A stretch of 64,000 nucleotides of DNA, taken from assembly GCA_964397255.1 (NCBI GenBank), contig CAYNHQ010000009.1:54848-118847 (forward strand). Reading direction: 5' to 3'. Every line of letters begins with the position of its first letter. Position 1 is the first letter of the stretch. This stretch comes from CAYNHQ01 sp964397255. GTDB lineage: Bacteria > Bdellovibrionota_G > JALEGL01 > DATDPG01. Shown piece after piece: positions 34,475 through 42,242 of this stretch. Position numbers and translations under genes: made by a program. A model generated the notes under the pieces. It was not told where the DNA came from. It did no database searches and saw nothing but the letters and a program-made list of their open reading frames with translations.

Positions 34475-34490
34475 CGCAACCCTCATGCCA
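34475..34490 (-). promoter_or_regulatory. Sigma54 (-24/-12) promoter of the T2SS operon
   Basis: On the minus strand, TGGCAT (34490-34485), five bases, then TTGCG (34479-34475). The GG and GC doublets are exactly 10 bases apart, as sigma54 requires. The predicted start is near 34464, five bases before gspC. An NtrC-type activator gene lies immediately upstream. Confidence 0.6.
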
Positions 34491-34593
34491 TTTCTGAAAG
34501 TCTCCGCCCCCGATGGTAGACAATTAAGTTTTTGAATCCACGAGGGAAATGGGTGCTGCGGTGCTCTTCAAACGTTCTGCGAGTTAGCTTTTT

Positions 34594-34606
34594 TGCCAAA
34601 TTGTCC
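34594..34606. promoter_or_regulatory. Activator-binding dyad, proximal copy
   Basis: TGCCAA-A-TTGTCC fits TGnCAA-A-TTGnCA with one base off. Its centre lies about 136 bp upstream of the predicted gspC transcription start, inside the usual range for enhancer sites of sigma54 activators. Confidence 0.5.
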
Positions 34607-34625
34607 GGCGCTGATCCCCAAGGGG

Positions 34626-34638
34626 TGCCAAATTGTCA
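34626..34638. promoter_or_regulatory. Activator-binding dyad, distal copy
   Basis: TGCCAA-A-TTGTCA is a 13-bp dyad with one mismatched pair. It is 32 bp (three helical turns) from the proximal copy, so both face the same side of the DNA. It overlaps the stop codon of the activator gene. Confidence 0.5.
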
Positions 34639-35994
34639 CTCGCCGAGTTCGTCGAGTTTTCGGTAAATGGTGCGGGGAGAAATGCCGAGAATTTTTGCCG
34701 CTAAGGTTTTGTCACCGCCGGCTCGTTTAAGTACCTCTTTGAGAAGAAGCGCTTCGATATCATCGAGAGGCATTCCGATCGGGATCATGATTTTATCTCC
34801 TTCCGCTGCCGGCGTTTTTCGGACCGTCTCGGGAAGATCGTCCACGCCCAGCTGAGATCCTTTTGCAAGTACCACGGCTCGCTCGACTACATTTTCGAGC
34901 TCGCGAACATTTCCCGGCCAGGCGTGGTTGGATAGAACCGTGAGCGCGACGTCTGTAAATCCAGAAACCGCCTTATGATTTTTCGCGGCATAAAGTCGTG
35001 CGAAATGATTCGCGAGAATCGGGATATCTTCCCGCCTGGATCGCAAGGGAGGAATTGTGATGATGATGACATTGAGACGATAGAAAAGGTCTTCGCGAAA
35101 CACCCGTTCTTTGACCGCCGCCTGCAAATTCCGATTGGATGCCGCTACGATTCGTACATCGGCGCGTATCGTTTGCGTTCCTCCTAATCGTTCGAATTCT
35201 CCTTCTTGTAAAACCCGAAGGAGTTTCACTTGAACCGGTGGAGAAACTTCGCCGATTTCGTCGAGAAAGAGTGTTCCCCCGGAGGCCAGCTCAAAGCGTC
35301 CCTCTTTCCGCGTCAGCGCCCCGGTAAATGCGCCTTTTTCATAGCCGAAGAGTTCCGCTTCCAGAAGGGTTTCGGGAATAGCGGCGCAACTCACTTTGAT
35401 GAACGGGCCCTGCGCGCGAGGGCTTTGCCGATGAATCGCTTCGGCGATCAGCTCCTTCCCCGTTCCGCTCTCACCGGAAATGAGAACCGTTGCAGAGCTG
35501 GGAGAAACTTGTGTGACCATATCGAGTACATGCCGAATCGCGCCGCTTTGTCCGATGATTTCGCTTTGCGCGTGGTAGCGCTCCAATTCTCCTCGAAGAC
35601 GAACATTTTCGCGCAACAACTTTCGTTTTTCCATGACCTTATCAATCGTTCGAAGTAGAGCCGCGCGTTTAAACGGTTTCGCGATGAAATCGTAGGCTCC
35701 CTCTTTCATAGCTTCGACGGCGGTTTCAATCGTTCCGTGTGCGGTCATGAGAACCACTTCAATTTCGGGCTGAAGTACTCGAGCTGCTTTCAAAAGATCA
35801 ATTCCGTCCATCCCCGGCATCTTGAGGTCGGTTAAAATAAGATCGCAGGGCTCCCGGCGGAAAAGGTCGAGCGCTTTTTGCCCATCTTCCGCCTGCCGAA
35901 CTAAAAACCCTTCTTTTTCCAATATGCTGGCGACCGACGCCCGATTGGCCGCGTCGTCTTCCACTAACAGAAGAACCCCCTTAGAAACCGCCAT
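34636..35994 (-). CDS. Sigma54-dependent response regulator (NtrC family)
   Basis: The 452-residue protein has a receiver domain (LLVEDD acidic pocket, LILTDLKMPGMDG phosphoacceptor Asp), an AAA+ domain with Walker A GESGTGKE, the sigma54-contact loop GAFTGA and Walker B GGTLFLDEIGEV, and a Fis-type HTH (DKTLAAKILGISPRTIYRKLDEL). It activates sigma54 promoters by ATP-driven remodelling. It lies directly upstream of the T2SS operon, and two dyads at its 3' end could be its binding sites. No kinase is adjacent; the orphan HAMP kinase at 42239-43744 is one candidate partner. Confidence 0.92.
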   Translation of the reverse strand: MAVSKGVLLLVEDDAANRASVASILEKEGFLVRQAEDGQKALDLFRREPCDLILTDLKMPGMDGIDLLKAARVLQPEIEVVLMTAHGTIETAVEAMKEGAYDFIAKPFKRAALLRTIDKVMEKRKLLRENVRLRGELERYHAQSEIIGQSGAIRHVLDMVTQVSPSSATVLISGESGTGKELIAEAIHRQSPRAQGPFIKVSCAAIPETLLEAELFGYEKGAFTGALTRKEGRFELASGGTLFLDEIGEVSPPVQVKLLRVLQEGEFERLGGTQTIRADVRIVAASNRNLQAAVKERVFREDLFYRLNVIIITIPPLRSRREDIPILANHFARLYAAKNHKAVSGFTDVALTVLSNHAWPGNVRELENVVERAVVLAKGSQLGVDDLPETVRKTPAAEGDKIMIPIGMPLDDIEALLLKEVLKRAGGDKTLAAKILGISPRTIYRKLDELGE

Positions 35995-36058
35995 GGCCAG
36001 AGCTTAGACCGATTCGAGCCCGAGGCAAAACGTTTCGAACCGTGATAAGAGGGGCCTT

Positions 36059-36886
36059 ATGAAGCGACTTTACTGGAAATCGGGCGAGCTGAAATTGGAT
36101 CGACCTCGGGTGATGGGAGTTTTAAACATGACACCCGATTCTTTTTCAGACGGTGGGGCCTATTTTTCTCTCGACCGAGCGGTAGCCAGGGCCTGGGAAA
36201 TGGCAAACGAGGGAGCCGATTTGATCGACATCGGGGCCGAAAGCACCCGTCCCGGATCGGAAGGAATTTCGGAAGAGGAAGAACGTCGACGCCTCTGGCC
36301 ATTGCTGGAGAATCTCCGCGCGAAAAGTTTTTCACTTCCCATTTCACTCGATTGCACTAAACCAGCACTTGTTGCCGATGCTCTGGATGAAGGTCTCGTA
36401 CAAATTGTAAATGACGTGGAGGGACTCCGAAATCCATCGATGCGCGATGTGATTCTCGAACGGAAGGCTCCCATCATTGTAATGCATATGTTTGGAACAC
36501 CTCGGACGATGCAAAATGATTTTCGCTATGACGATGTGGTGAAAGATCTCATTTCATTTTTCCGAGTACGAATGGAAGAGACGGGGCTGAAAGAAAATAT
36601 CGTGATCGATCCGGGAATCGGGTTTGGAAAAAGTATAGAGCAAAATCTCTCTCTACTTCATCGCCTCGCAGAGTTTAAAGTACTCAACGCACCCATTTTG
36701 ATTGGCGCTTCTCGAAAATCGTTTATTGAAAAGATCTTGGACCTCGACATGGATGAGCGGTTGGAAGGTTCACTCGCCGCCGCGGCTGTTGCGGTTTACA
36801 ACGGAGCCGCGATGGTTCGCGTGCATGATGTTCAACCGACTGTCCGAATCGTACGTCTCGTCGAAGCCATTCTTCGTTCCAACTAA
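36059..36886 (+). CDS. folP: Dihydropteroate synthase
   Basis: The 275-residue TIM-barrel enzyme has VMGVLNMTPDSFSDGG, DIGAESTRPGS, INDVEGL, VIDPGIGFGKS, GASRKSF and an RVHDV C-terminal motif. It condenses p-aminobenzoate with dihydropterin pyrophosphate in folate synthesis; folC in this window performs the next step. AAGAGGGG lies 4-5 nt upstream of the ATG. Confidence 0.95.
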   Translation: MKRLYWKSGELKLDRPRVMGVLNMTPDSFSDGGAYFSLDRAVARAWEMANEGADLIDIGAESTRPGSEGISEEEERRRLWPLLENLRAKSFSLPISLDCTKPALVADALDEGLVQIVNDVEGLRNPSMRDVILERKAPIIVMHMFGTPRTMQNDFRYDDVVKDLISFFRVRMEETGLKENIVIDPGIGFGKSIEQNLSLLHRLAEFKVLNAPILIGASRKSFIEKILDLDMDERLEGSLAAAAVAVYNGAAMVRVHDVQPTVRIVRLVEAILRSN

Positions 36887-36907
36887 GCGGATACAATTTT
36901 CACATTT

Positions 36908-36920
36908 TGCCGATTTGTCG
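36908..36920. promoter_or_regulatory. Activator-dyad-like site upstream of the Fn3 gene
   Basis: TGCCGATTTGTCG matches the dyads upstream of gspC at 10 of the first 12 bases. Its centre lies about 98 bp before the start predicted from the -24/-12 element at 36986. Confidence 0.4.
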
Positions 36921-36985
36921 CTCAGGGGAACTATTGTAGACAGCTGTGGTTTCAATAAGTTACGCGGTTTTGCCCGGCGGATACC

Positions 36986-37001
36986 TGGATACGTTTTTGC
37001 A
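36986..37001 (+). promoter_or_regulatory. Sigma54-like promoter of the exported Fn3 gene
   Basis: TGGATACGTTTTTGCA has GG and GC exactly 10 bases apart and a perfect TTGCA -12 box. The -24 box keeps TGG only. The predicted start is near 37012, leaving a 16-nt leader with AAGGA before the ATG. Confidence 0.45.
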
Positions 37002-37027
37002 CATGTGAAGGACTTGAAGGAACCGGT

Positions 37028-38521
37028 ATGGGTATTCATGGAGTTTTGGCTAGATGCCGCGTGCTTCTGGCCTTCGTCATCATCTCTCTTTATTTCATTT
37101 CGATCTCTTGTTCGAAAAAAGAAAATCGTTCTCTCAATCTTCAATACGACTCATCGATCGTTGCTTCTTCGTCAGCTAAATCGGCTCTTCTTGCCGTAGT
37201 TCGCCAATCTTCGAGCGGAACTGTCGAAATTCTTCAGCATTCCGGTTTTCAGCCTCCGGATAAAATTTCACTCAATGTCGAAGTTCCAGATGCTCCAGAT
37301 GCGGAAGTGGTTCTACTCACTTTTGGTTATGATTTAAATGATGCCTCGCCGACATTTTCCGAGCCGGGAAAGGCGGGTGCAGGACTCTCCCAAGCTGCGC
37401 CCCTGGGAATCTTTCATTCGCCCATGAGCGGAAGCGGAAATTTAAAAATTCTCGAGTCTTCCGATTCAGGGGCAAAACTGGTGTCCGAATTTTCTCAGAT
37501 GATTTACGTCGATCAAAAATTCATTCTCCCGGACATTGTTCCCACGCCGACTCCTCCTGAAACAGTGGCTCCCACGGCACCCGCAACACTCTTTACTTTT
37601 CTCGCGCGAGATTCGATGAATGCTCCGACCGGGCGAATCAATCTCGTCTGGACGAACTCTACGGACAATGTTGGAGTCACTGACTATTACATTTATCGCC
37701 GTGATATCAGCTCGGGGGAATGGGTTTATTCGAGCAACTATCGGGGGACCGAATCGACACAGCCCCCGTTTTCCGATCCCTCGGCACGATATCAAGACAA
37801 TCCCTCTCCCGACTATGAACATTATTTTTGCTATGTGGTTCGGGCGGTGGATGCCGCCGGAAATGTTTCAGCTCCATCCAACGAATCGTGCCTTGTCGCG
37901 TCAGCGGATCCTTCGGGAGTAAAACCCGCATCAGATTGTGCAGGCGTTGGAGGTCAACCGAAAATTTCCGACTGTATTGTGACGGAAGCCGAAGGAGGAA
38001 TGTTTACAGGAGGCCTTACTGTCGTCTCGGATTCATCCGGTTCTCCGTCGCCCATGAGTGTGGGCGCTTCTTCATTCGGAGGACTGTCGGTCTGGGCGGG
38101 AACCATATCCAACTTTGTCGATTTCAATCCATCCCCAGGTGCAAGCGCAACGAACTTTGTCGAATATCCTGTCCCGATTGAGAACGCGGTGGATCAGTAT
38201 CTCTGGATTCGATTTTGGGCGCCTGATACATCCAACGATGCGATCGTGATTCGAGTACTGGACAGTTCCCGCCAAACTCTCTTAGATTGGAACCGGATTT
38301 ATCCCTATTGGGGTTCGGACACTCCTCCGCTCGACACATTTCAGTGGCGAGCCTGCAACGGGTCGGCGCAAACGTGCGGGGCCTCCAATGTCGCGATGAA
38401 ATTTCATCCGTCGGCGGTGGGGCTCATTTACATTCAACTCGCGAATGCCGAACAGAATGCCCGTATGGATCGGATCTTGATCACGCCCCGATCTGGCTTC
38501 ACTCCTACCCAAATCCCCTAA
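37028..38521 (+). CDS. Exported protein with fibronectin type III-like domain
   Basis: The 497-residue protein has an N-terminal export signal (LLAFVIISLYFISISC) ending in a cysteine. The lipobox is poor (Ser at -3), so lipoprotein status is uncertain. Residues about 180-290 form an Fn3-like domain (APTAPATLFTFLARDSMNAPTGRINLVWTNSTDNVGVTDYYIYRR). The C-terminal part starts with IVTEAEGG and looks like a carbohydrate-binding-type beta-sandwich. It sits between folP and the second secretin, behind a sigma54-like promoter with an activator-like dyad. A T2SS substrate or surface protein is a fair inference. Confidence 0.6.
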   Translation: MGIHGVLARCRVLLAFVIISLYFISISCSKKENRSLNLQYDSSIVASSSAKSALLAVVRQSSSGTVEILQHSGFQPPDKISLNVEVPDAPDAEVVLLTFGYDLNDASPTFSEPGKAGAGLSQAAPLGIFHSPMSGSGNLKILESSDSGAKLVSEFSQMIYVDQKFILPDIVPTPTPPETVAPTAPATLFTFLARDSMNAPTGRINLVWTNSTDNVGVTDYYIYRRDISSGEWVYSSNYRGTESTQPPFSDPSARYQDNPSPDYEHYFCYVVRAVDAAGNVSAPSNESCLVASADPSGVKPASDCAGVGGQPKISDCIVTEAEGGMFTGGLTVVSDSSGSPSPMSVGASSFGGLSVWAGTISNFVDFNPSPGASATNFVEYPVPIENAVDQYLWIRFWAPDTSNDAIVIRVLDSSRQTLLDWNRIYPYWGSDTPPLDTFQWRACNGSAQTCGASNVAMKFHPSAVGLIYIQLANAEQNARMDRILITPRSGFTPTQIP

Positions 38522-38637
38522 AAGTCTGGTATTTCAAAGCGGGGTAGGGAAGCCCCCATGAGCGGTTTTTCGGCGAGTTTACCGAAAGGGGACGGACTGG
38601 AATCTAAATGAATTCAAATAGATAGGATTTAGACATT

Positions 38638-38653
38638 CGGCATTCCCCTTGCT
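38638..38653 (+). promoter_or_regulatory. Sigma54-like promoter of the second secretin gene
   Basis: CGGCAT, five bases, then TTGCT. GG and GC are exactly 10 bases apart and both boxes are close to consensus (first base C instead of T). The predicted start is near 38664, four bases before the ATG, the same very short leader as at gspC. No dyad like those near gspC was found 80-180 bp upstream. Confidence 0.5.
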
Positions 38654-38667
38654 CATTTCCCCCTTGG

Positions 38668-41034
38668 ATGAAAAAGAATCTATTGAGCCTTTTCCTCGTT
38701 GCCTCGCTTGTGTCGCCCGGGTACGCCCAACGTGGTCAAAACGCGGGTTTGGTGAGTCTCGACTTTCACGACGTCGACATTCAGGACGTGGCGAAATCGA
38801 TTGCGGAAATCACAGGGAAGAATTTTATTCTCGACGACCGCGTACGTGGAAAAGTCACGGTGATTTCTCCTCAACCGGTCACCGTGGATGAAGCTTATCA
38901 GGTCTTCCGCTCGGCACTCGAAGTGAAAAATCTCTGCGCCGTCGACGTGGGCAAAGTGACCAAAATCGTTCCCCTTCGAGAGTGCAAAGGGAATCCGATT
39001 GCCACGGAAGGAACGGAAGGGAGAGCGCGGGGAGATGAAATCATAACGAAAATTATTTCCCTTCAGTATCTTTCGGCGGAAGAAATTAAAAAGCCACTCA
39101 ATCCATTGGTTTCCAAAACAGGAACGATCAATGTTGGTCCGAATAATACGCTCATGCTCACGGACAATGCCGCGAACATCGAACGGATTCAAAATATCAT
39201 CGCCCGCCTCGACAAACCTTCGTCTAAATCCACGGTGGAATTCATTCCGATCAAATATGGCGATGCAAACGATATCGCCCAGAAACTGACGAATATTTTT
39301 GAGAAAGGAAAAGCGTCCGCCGGCTTCCGTCGCCGAACGGATGATGTGGAGGGCGAAGCCTCGGTCAGCAAAATCATTCCGGATACACGAACAAACTCGC
39401 TTCTTGTCATGGCTACGCGCGAGGGGCTGGGAAGAATTCTCGACCTTCTCGGCGAACTTGACCAACCCCCTTCCTCGTTTGCTAAGAACGCCGGGCGAAT
39501 CCATGTTCGCCCCATTCAGCATGCAAACGCGGAGGAATTGGCAAAGGTACTTTCCAGCTTACTTTCCGGTACAAGCGCTGCTCCGGGTGGAAAGAAGAAA
39601 TCGACCAAAGAAGAAAATGCCGCGAAGCGAGGATTTACAAATGCCGCGCCTCTCCCTTGGGAAGAAGGAGGCGCCGCAAATCCGGAAGGGTCTTTAGGGT
39701 CTAACTCGTCGGAAAATTCGCCGGGCTCGCCCTCGGTCGCTGTTGGGGGAGGCGAGATGTTTCAAGATGAAGTCCGGATCGTGGCGGATCCCTCGACGAA
39801 TTCATTAATCATCACCGCTACACCGACCGATTTTCTTGCTCTGGATTCCGTAATCACCGAGCTGGATGTCACGCGCCCTCAAGTGTTTGTCGAAGCCCTC
39901 ATCATGGAAGTTGACATGGATAAGGCCGCGGAAGTCGGCGTAACGGGACATGGGGGTGGTGCCGTTGGCACGTTTAATCTCTTCGGTTCCTCAAGTCCCG
40001 GCAAAGGTCTTTCTTCCGCCGTTGTCGCGGCCAGTCCGGCAGAGATGGCAAAGGCGGCCGCTCCGGGTGGCGGGCTTATTCTCGGCGGTTTTAGTCAGCA
40101 GATGTTTAAAATTGGTGGAATCACGATTCCGATCAATGGCGCGCTATTCCACGCCTTGCAAACCAATAACGTAATCAATGTTCTTTCGGCGCCCAATATT
40201 TTAACGACCGACAACAAGAAAGCGGAAATCTCCGTCGGAAGCAAAGTCCCGATTCCAAGTAGTCAGTATACGGCGACAGGTGGAGGTGTTCCCGTCACGC
40301 AGTACAGCCGTGAAGATGTGGCTCTCAGCCTCTCCGTAACCCCTCATATTAATGAAGGAGATGAAGTCACGCTCGAAATCGAGCAGAAAATTCAGGAAAT
40401 TGATACCGCCAATACAAAACTGAAAGATGGTGTTGTTACCACAAACGAACGGTCTGCCAAAACTACCGTGGTCGCTCAAAACGCGCAGACGATCGTCATC
40501 GGTGGATTGATCAAAGAAAAAGATGAAAAAGGGCATGGAAAAGTTCCGGTCTTGGGAGATATTCCGATCATCAAGTATCTTTTCCGCGATACAAAAGTCT
40601 CCAAGACAAAAATGAATCTGGTTTTATTCCTTACCCCTCACGTGATTCATTCTCCGGACGATTTAACACGTGTCTCGGTCAAGAAGAACAACGAACGGCA
40701 AAAGTTCAACAAGTCGAATGGAATTGCCGAGAGCCAGGGAATTTATGACTACGAACTCGACAAGGGACTGAACATGGCACCCCCCCCACGCGCGGACAGA
40801 CGGAAGGAAACAAAACCCCATTTTGACTACGATCACCCCAGTGACACCGATGAATCCGCGACCCCCCCTTCGGATGACGATGTAGCCACAGCACGCCGCC
40901 GATCTAGCGGAGGAAAAGCTCGCCTGACTTCAGCCGATGCCGATCAAGATCTCGCATTACCTCGCCGAAAAGGGAAAAAAGGCCCGGCCGCCAGTCCCTT
41001 TAGCGATGTCCGACCTCCGTCGTCGACAAATTAA
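38668..41034 (+). CDS. Second, orphan GspD-type secretin
   Basis: The 788-residue secretin has a clear signal peptide (LLSLFLVASLVSPGYA), N0 (LVSLDFHDVDIQDVAKSIAEITGKNFILDDRVRG), N1-N3 domains, and the secretin domain ending VPVLGDIPIIKYLFRD. It is closely related to the operon GspD but lacks the N-terminal Pro-rich linker. It has a different N3 linker and an acidic/basic tail (RRKETKPHFDYDHPSDTDESATPP). No other gsp gene adjoins it. It may form an alternative outer-membrane channel for the same platform. It ends in a 4-bp tail-to-tail overlap with folC. Confidence 0.92.
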   Translation: MKKNLLSLFLVASLVSPGYAQRGQNAGLVSLDFHDVDIQDVAKSIAEITGKNFILDDRVRGKVTVISPQPVTVDEAYQVFRSALEVKNLCAVDVGKVTKIVPLRECKGNPIATEGTEGRARGDEIITKIISLQYLSAEEIKKPLNPLVSKTGTINVGPNNTLMLTDNAANIERIQNIIARLDKPSSKSTVEFIPIKYGDANDIAQKLTNIFEKGKASAGFRRRTDDVEGEASVSKIIPDTRTNSLLVMATREGLGRILDLLGELDQPPSSFAKNAGRIHVRPIQHANAEELAKVLSSLLSGTSAAPGGKKKSTKEENAAKRGFTNAAPLPWEEGGAANPEGSLGSNSSENSPGSPSVAVGGGEMFQDEVRIVADPSTNSLIITATPTDFLALDSVITELDVTRPQVFVEALIMEVDMDKAAEVGVTGHGGGAVGTFNLFGSSSPGKGLSSAVVAASPAEMAKAAAPGGGLILGGFSQQMFKIGGITIPINGALFHALQTNNVINVLSAPNILTTDNKKAEISVGSKVPIPSSQYTATGGGVPVTQYSREDVALSLSVTPHINEGDEVTLEIEQKIQEIDTANTKLKDGVVTTNERSAKTTVVAQNAQTIVIGGLIKEKDEKGHGKVPVLGDIPIIKYLFRDTKVSKTKMNLVLFLTPHVIHSPDDLTRVSVKKNNERQKFNKSNGIAESQGIYDYELDKGLNMAPPPRADRRKETKPHFDYDHPSDTDESATPPSDDDVATARRRSSGGKARLTSADADQDLALPRRKGKKGPAASPFSDVRPPSSTN

Positions 41035-42242
41035 GAGATTTGGAAACCGAGTTGGGTAAGTAGCGGCCGAACCGCGCCTACCGTGTATGTGGATCCAGTC
41101 ACAAGGATTCTTTGAGCGGAAGAAAGCTTTTCGCGAAGAGCCATTGCCGGATCATCAATGATGGAAACCGGAAGATCGAACCTGAAATTATTCATCACGA
41201 TGTTTGGGTTCCAGGTGCGAGCGGAGTGGGGCCGGGAGAGAATCAGCGATTTGCTGATTGAAATAAGATGCGGGAGCATGGCTTCCCAATTCTTATCGTT
41301 TAAGATCCCGACAATGGTTTCCAGCGTCGGATCACGCTTAAAGAAATCAGCGAGGCCCTCCATCGCTTCTACGTTATGCGCGATATCGAGCCACACTTTT
41401 TGATTTCGATCATTTTTCCAACATTCCAGACGACCGATCAATCGAGTGGATCGCAGGCCCTTTTCAATCGCATCGTTTGAAACTTTGAAACTCATTTCTC
41501 GCAAAGCAAGAATCATGGCGACCGTCGACGCTGCGTTTTCCGACTGATGACTGCCCCGAATTCCAAGTGGAAAGGGTACTTCTTGCCCCGCCCATATCAT
41601 TTTCGCGCCGATTTCTTCGCCTTGCGAGCGAAGTGCTTCCAATGCTTCGTCGGGTTGGTGGCCGATCACCGCCGGCAGGTGAGGCCGCATCACCGCTCCT
41701 TTTTCTCGCGCGATTTCGGTCAAAGTAGAGCCCAGAATGCCTTGGTGGTCATAATCGATCGACGTGATGACAACGCCGATTCGTTCCAGTGCGTTGGTTG
41801 TATCCAGTCTCCCTCCAAGGCCCACTTCAAAGATCGCAATGTCGACATTTGCGTGAGCAAAAGTCTCAGCGGCGAGAAGAGTAAGAAATTCAAAGTAAGT
41901 GATGTCGAGGTCTTCTCCTTGAGAGAGTTTTTCCCAAAGGGAAGTGGCCTCTTGGGTGAAACGTTTTTCCGAGATCGGTTTGCCGTCGAGCGCGATCCTT
42001 TCTCGAACGGTCTCAATATGGGGGGACGTATATGTGCCGACCCGATATCCCGCCTCTTTCAGAATGGAGGTCAAGTATGCGGTGACCGAACCCTTTCCAT
42101 TGGTTCCAGCTACAATGATGGACCGAATCGATCGATCCGGTCGGCCGATCTTTTCCAAAAAATGTTGGCTTGGAGCCAAATGGAGACGCATTTTCGGCTC
42201 ACCCCATCGATCGAGAAGAGAAAGTGTTTCATCGAAGGTCAT
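41031..42242 (-). CDS. folC: Bifunctional folylpolyglutamate synthase/dihydrofolate synthase
   Basis: The 403-residue Mur-ligase-fold enzyme has the P-loop IIVAGTNGKGSVTAYL, the YTSPHIETVRERI loop and DYDHQGILGSTLTEIAREKG. It adds glutamate to dihydropteroate and folates, completing the pathway begun by FolP. The ATG at 42242 overlaps the kinase stop (ATGA); a longer frame to 42296 is within the kinase gene. It is the last gene of the mutL-miaA-accA-kinase-folC group. Confidence 0.92.
   Translation of the reverse strand: MTFDETLSLLDRWGEPKMRLHLAPSQHFLEKIGRPDRSIRSIIVAGTNGKGSVTAYLTSILKEAGYRVGTYTSPHIETVRERIALDGKPISEKRFTQEATSLWEKLSQGEDLDITYFEFLTLLAAETFAHANVDIAIFEVGLGGRLDTTNALERIGVVITSIDYDHQGILGSTLTEIAREKGAVMRPHLPAVIGHQPDEALEALRSQGEEIGAKMIWAGQEVPFPLGIRGSHQSENAASTVAMILALREMSFKVSNDAIEKGLRSTRLIGRLECWKNDRNQKVWLDIAHNVEAMEGLADFFKRDPTLETIVGILNDKNWEAMLPHLISISKSLILSRPHSARTWNPNIVMNNFRFDLPVSIIDDPAMALREKLSSAQRILVTGSTYTVGAVRPLLTQLGFQIS

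Noticed and set aside
34612..34634. TGGCAC on the minus strand as a second sigma54 -24 box
   Set aside because: No GC doublet at the required spacing follows; the bases belong to the dyad site.
37908..37919. Third copy of the fic-flanking repeat
   Set aside because: Only about 12 bases match, inside a coding region; likely chance.
38522..38667. Possible riboswitch or structured leader before the second secretin
   Set aside because: Two small stems are visible but no known riboswitch core, and the predicted transcription start leaves no room for a leader.
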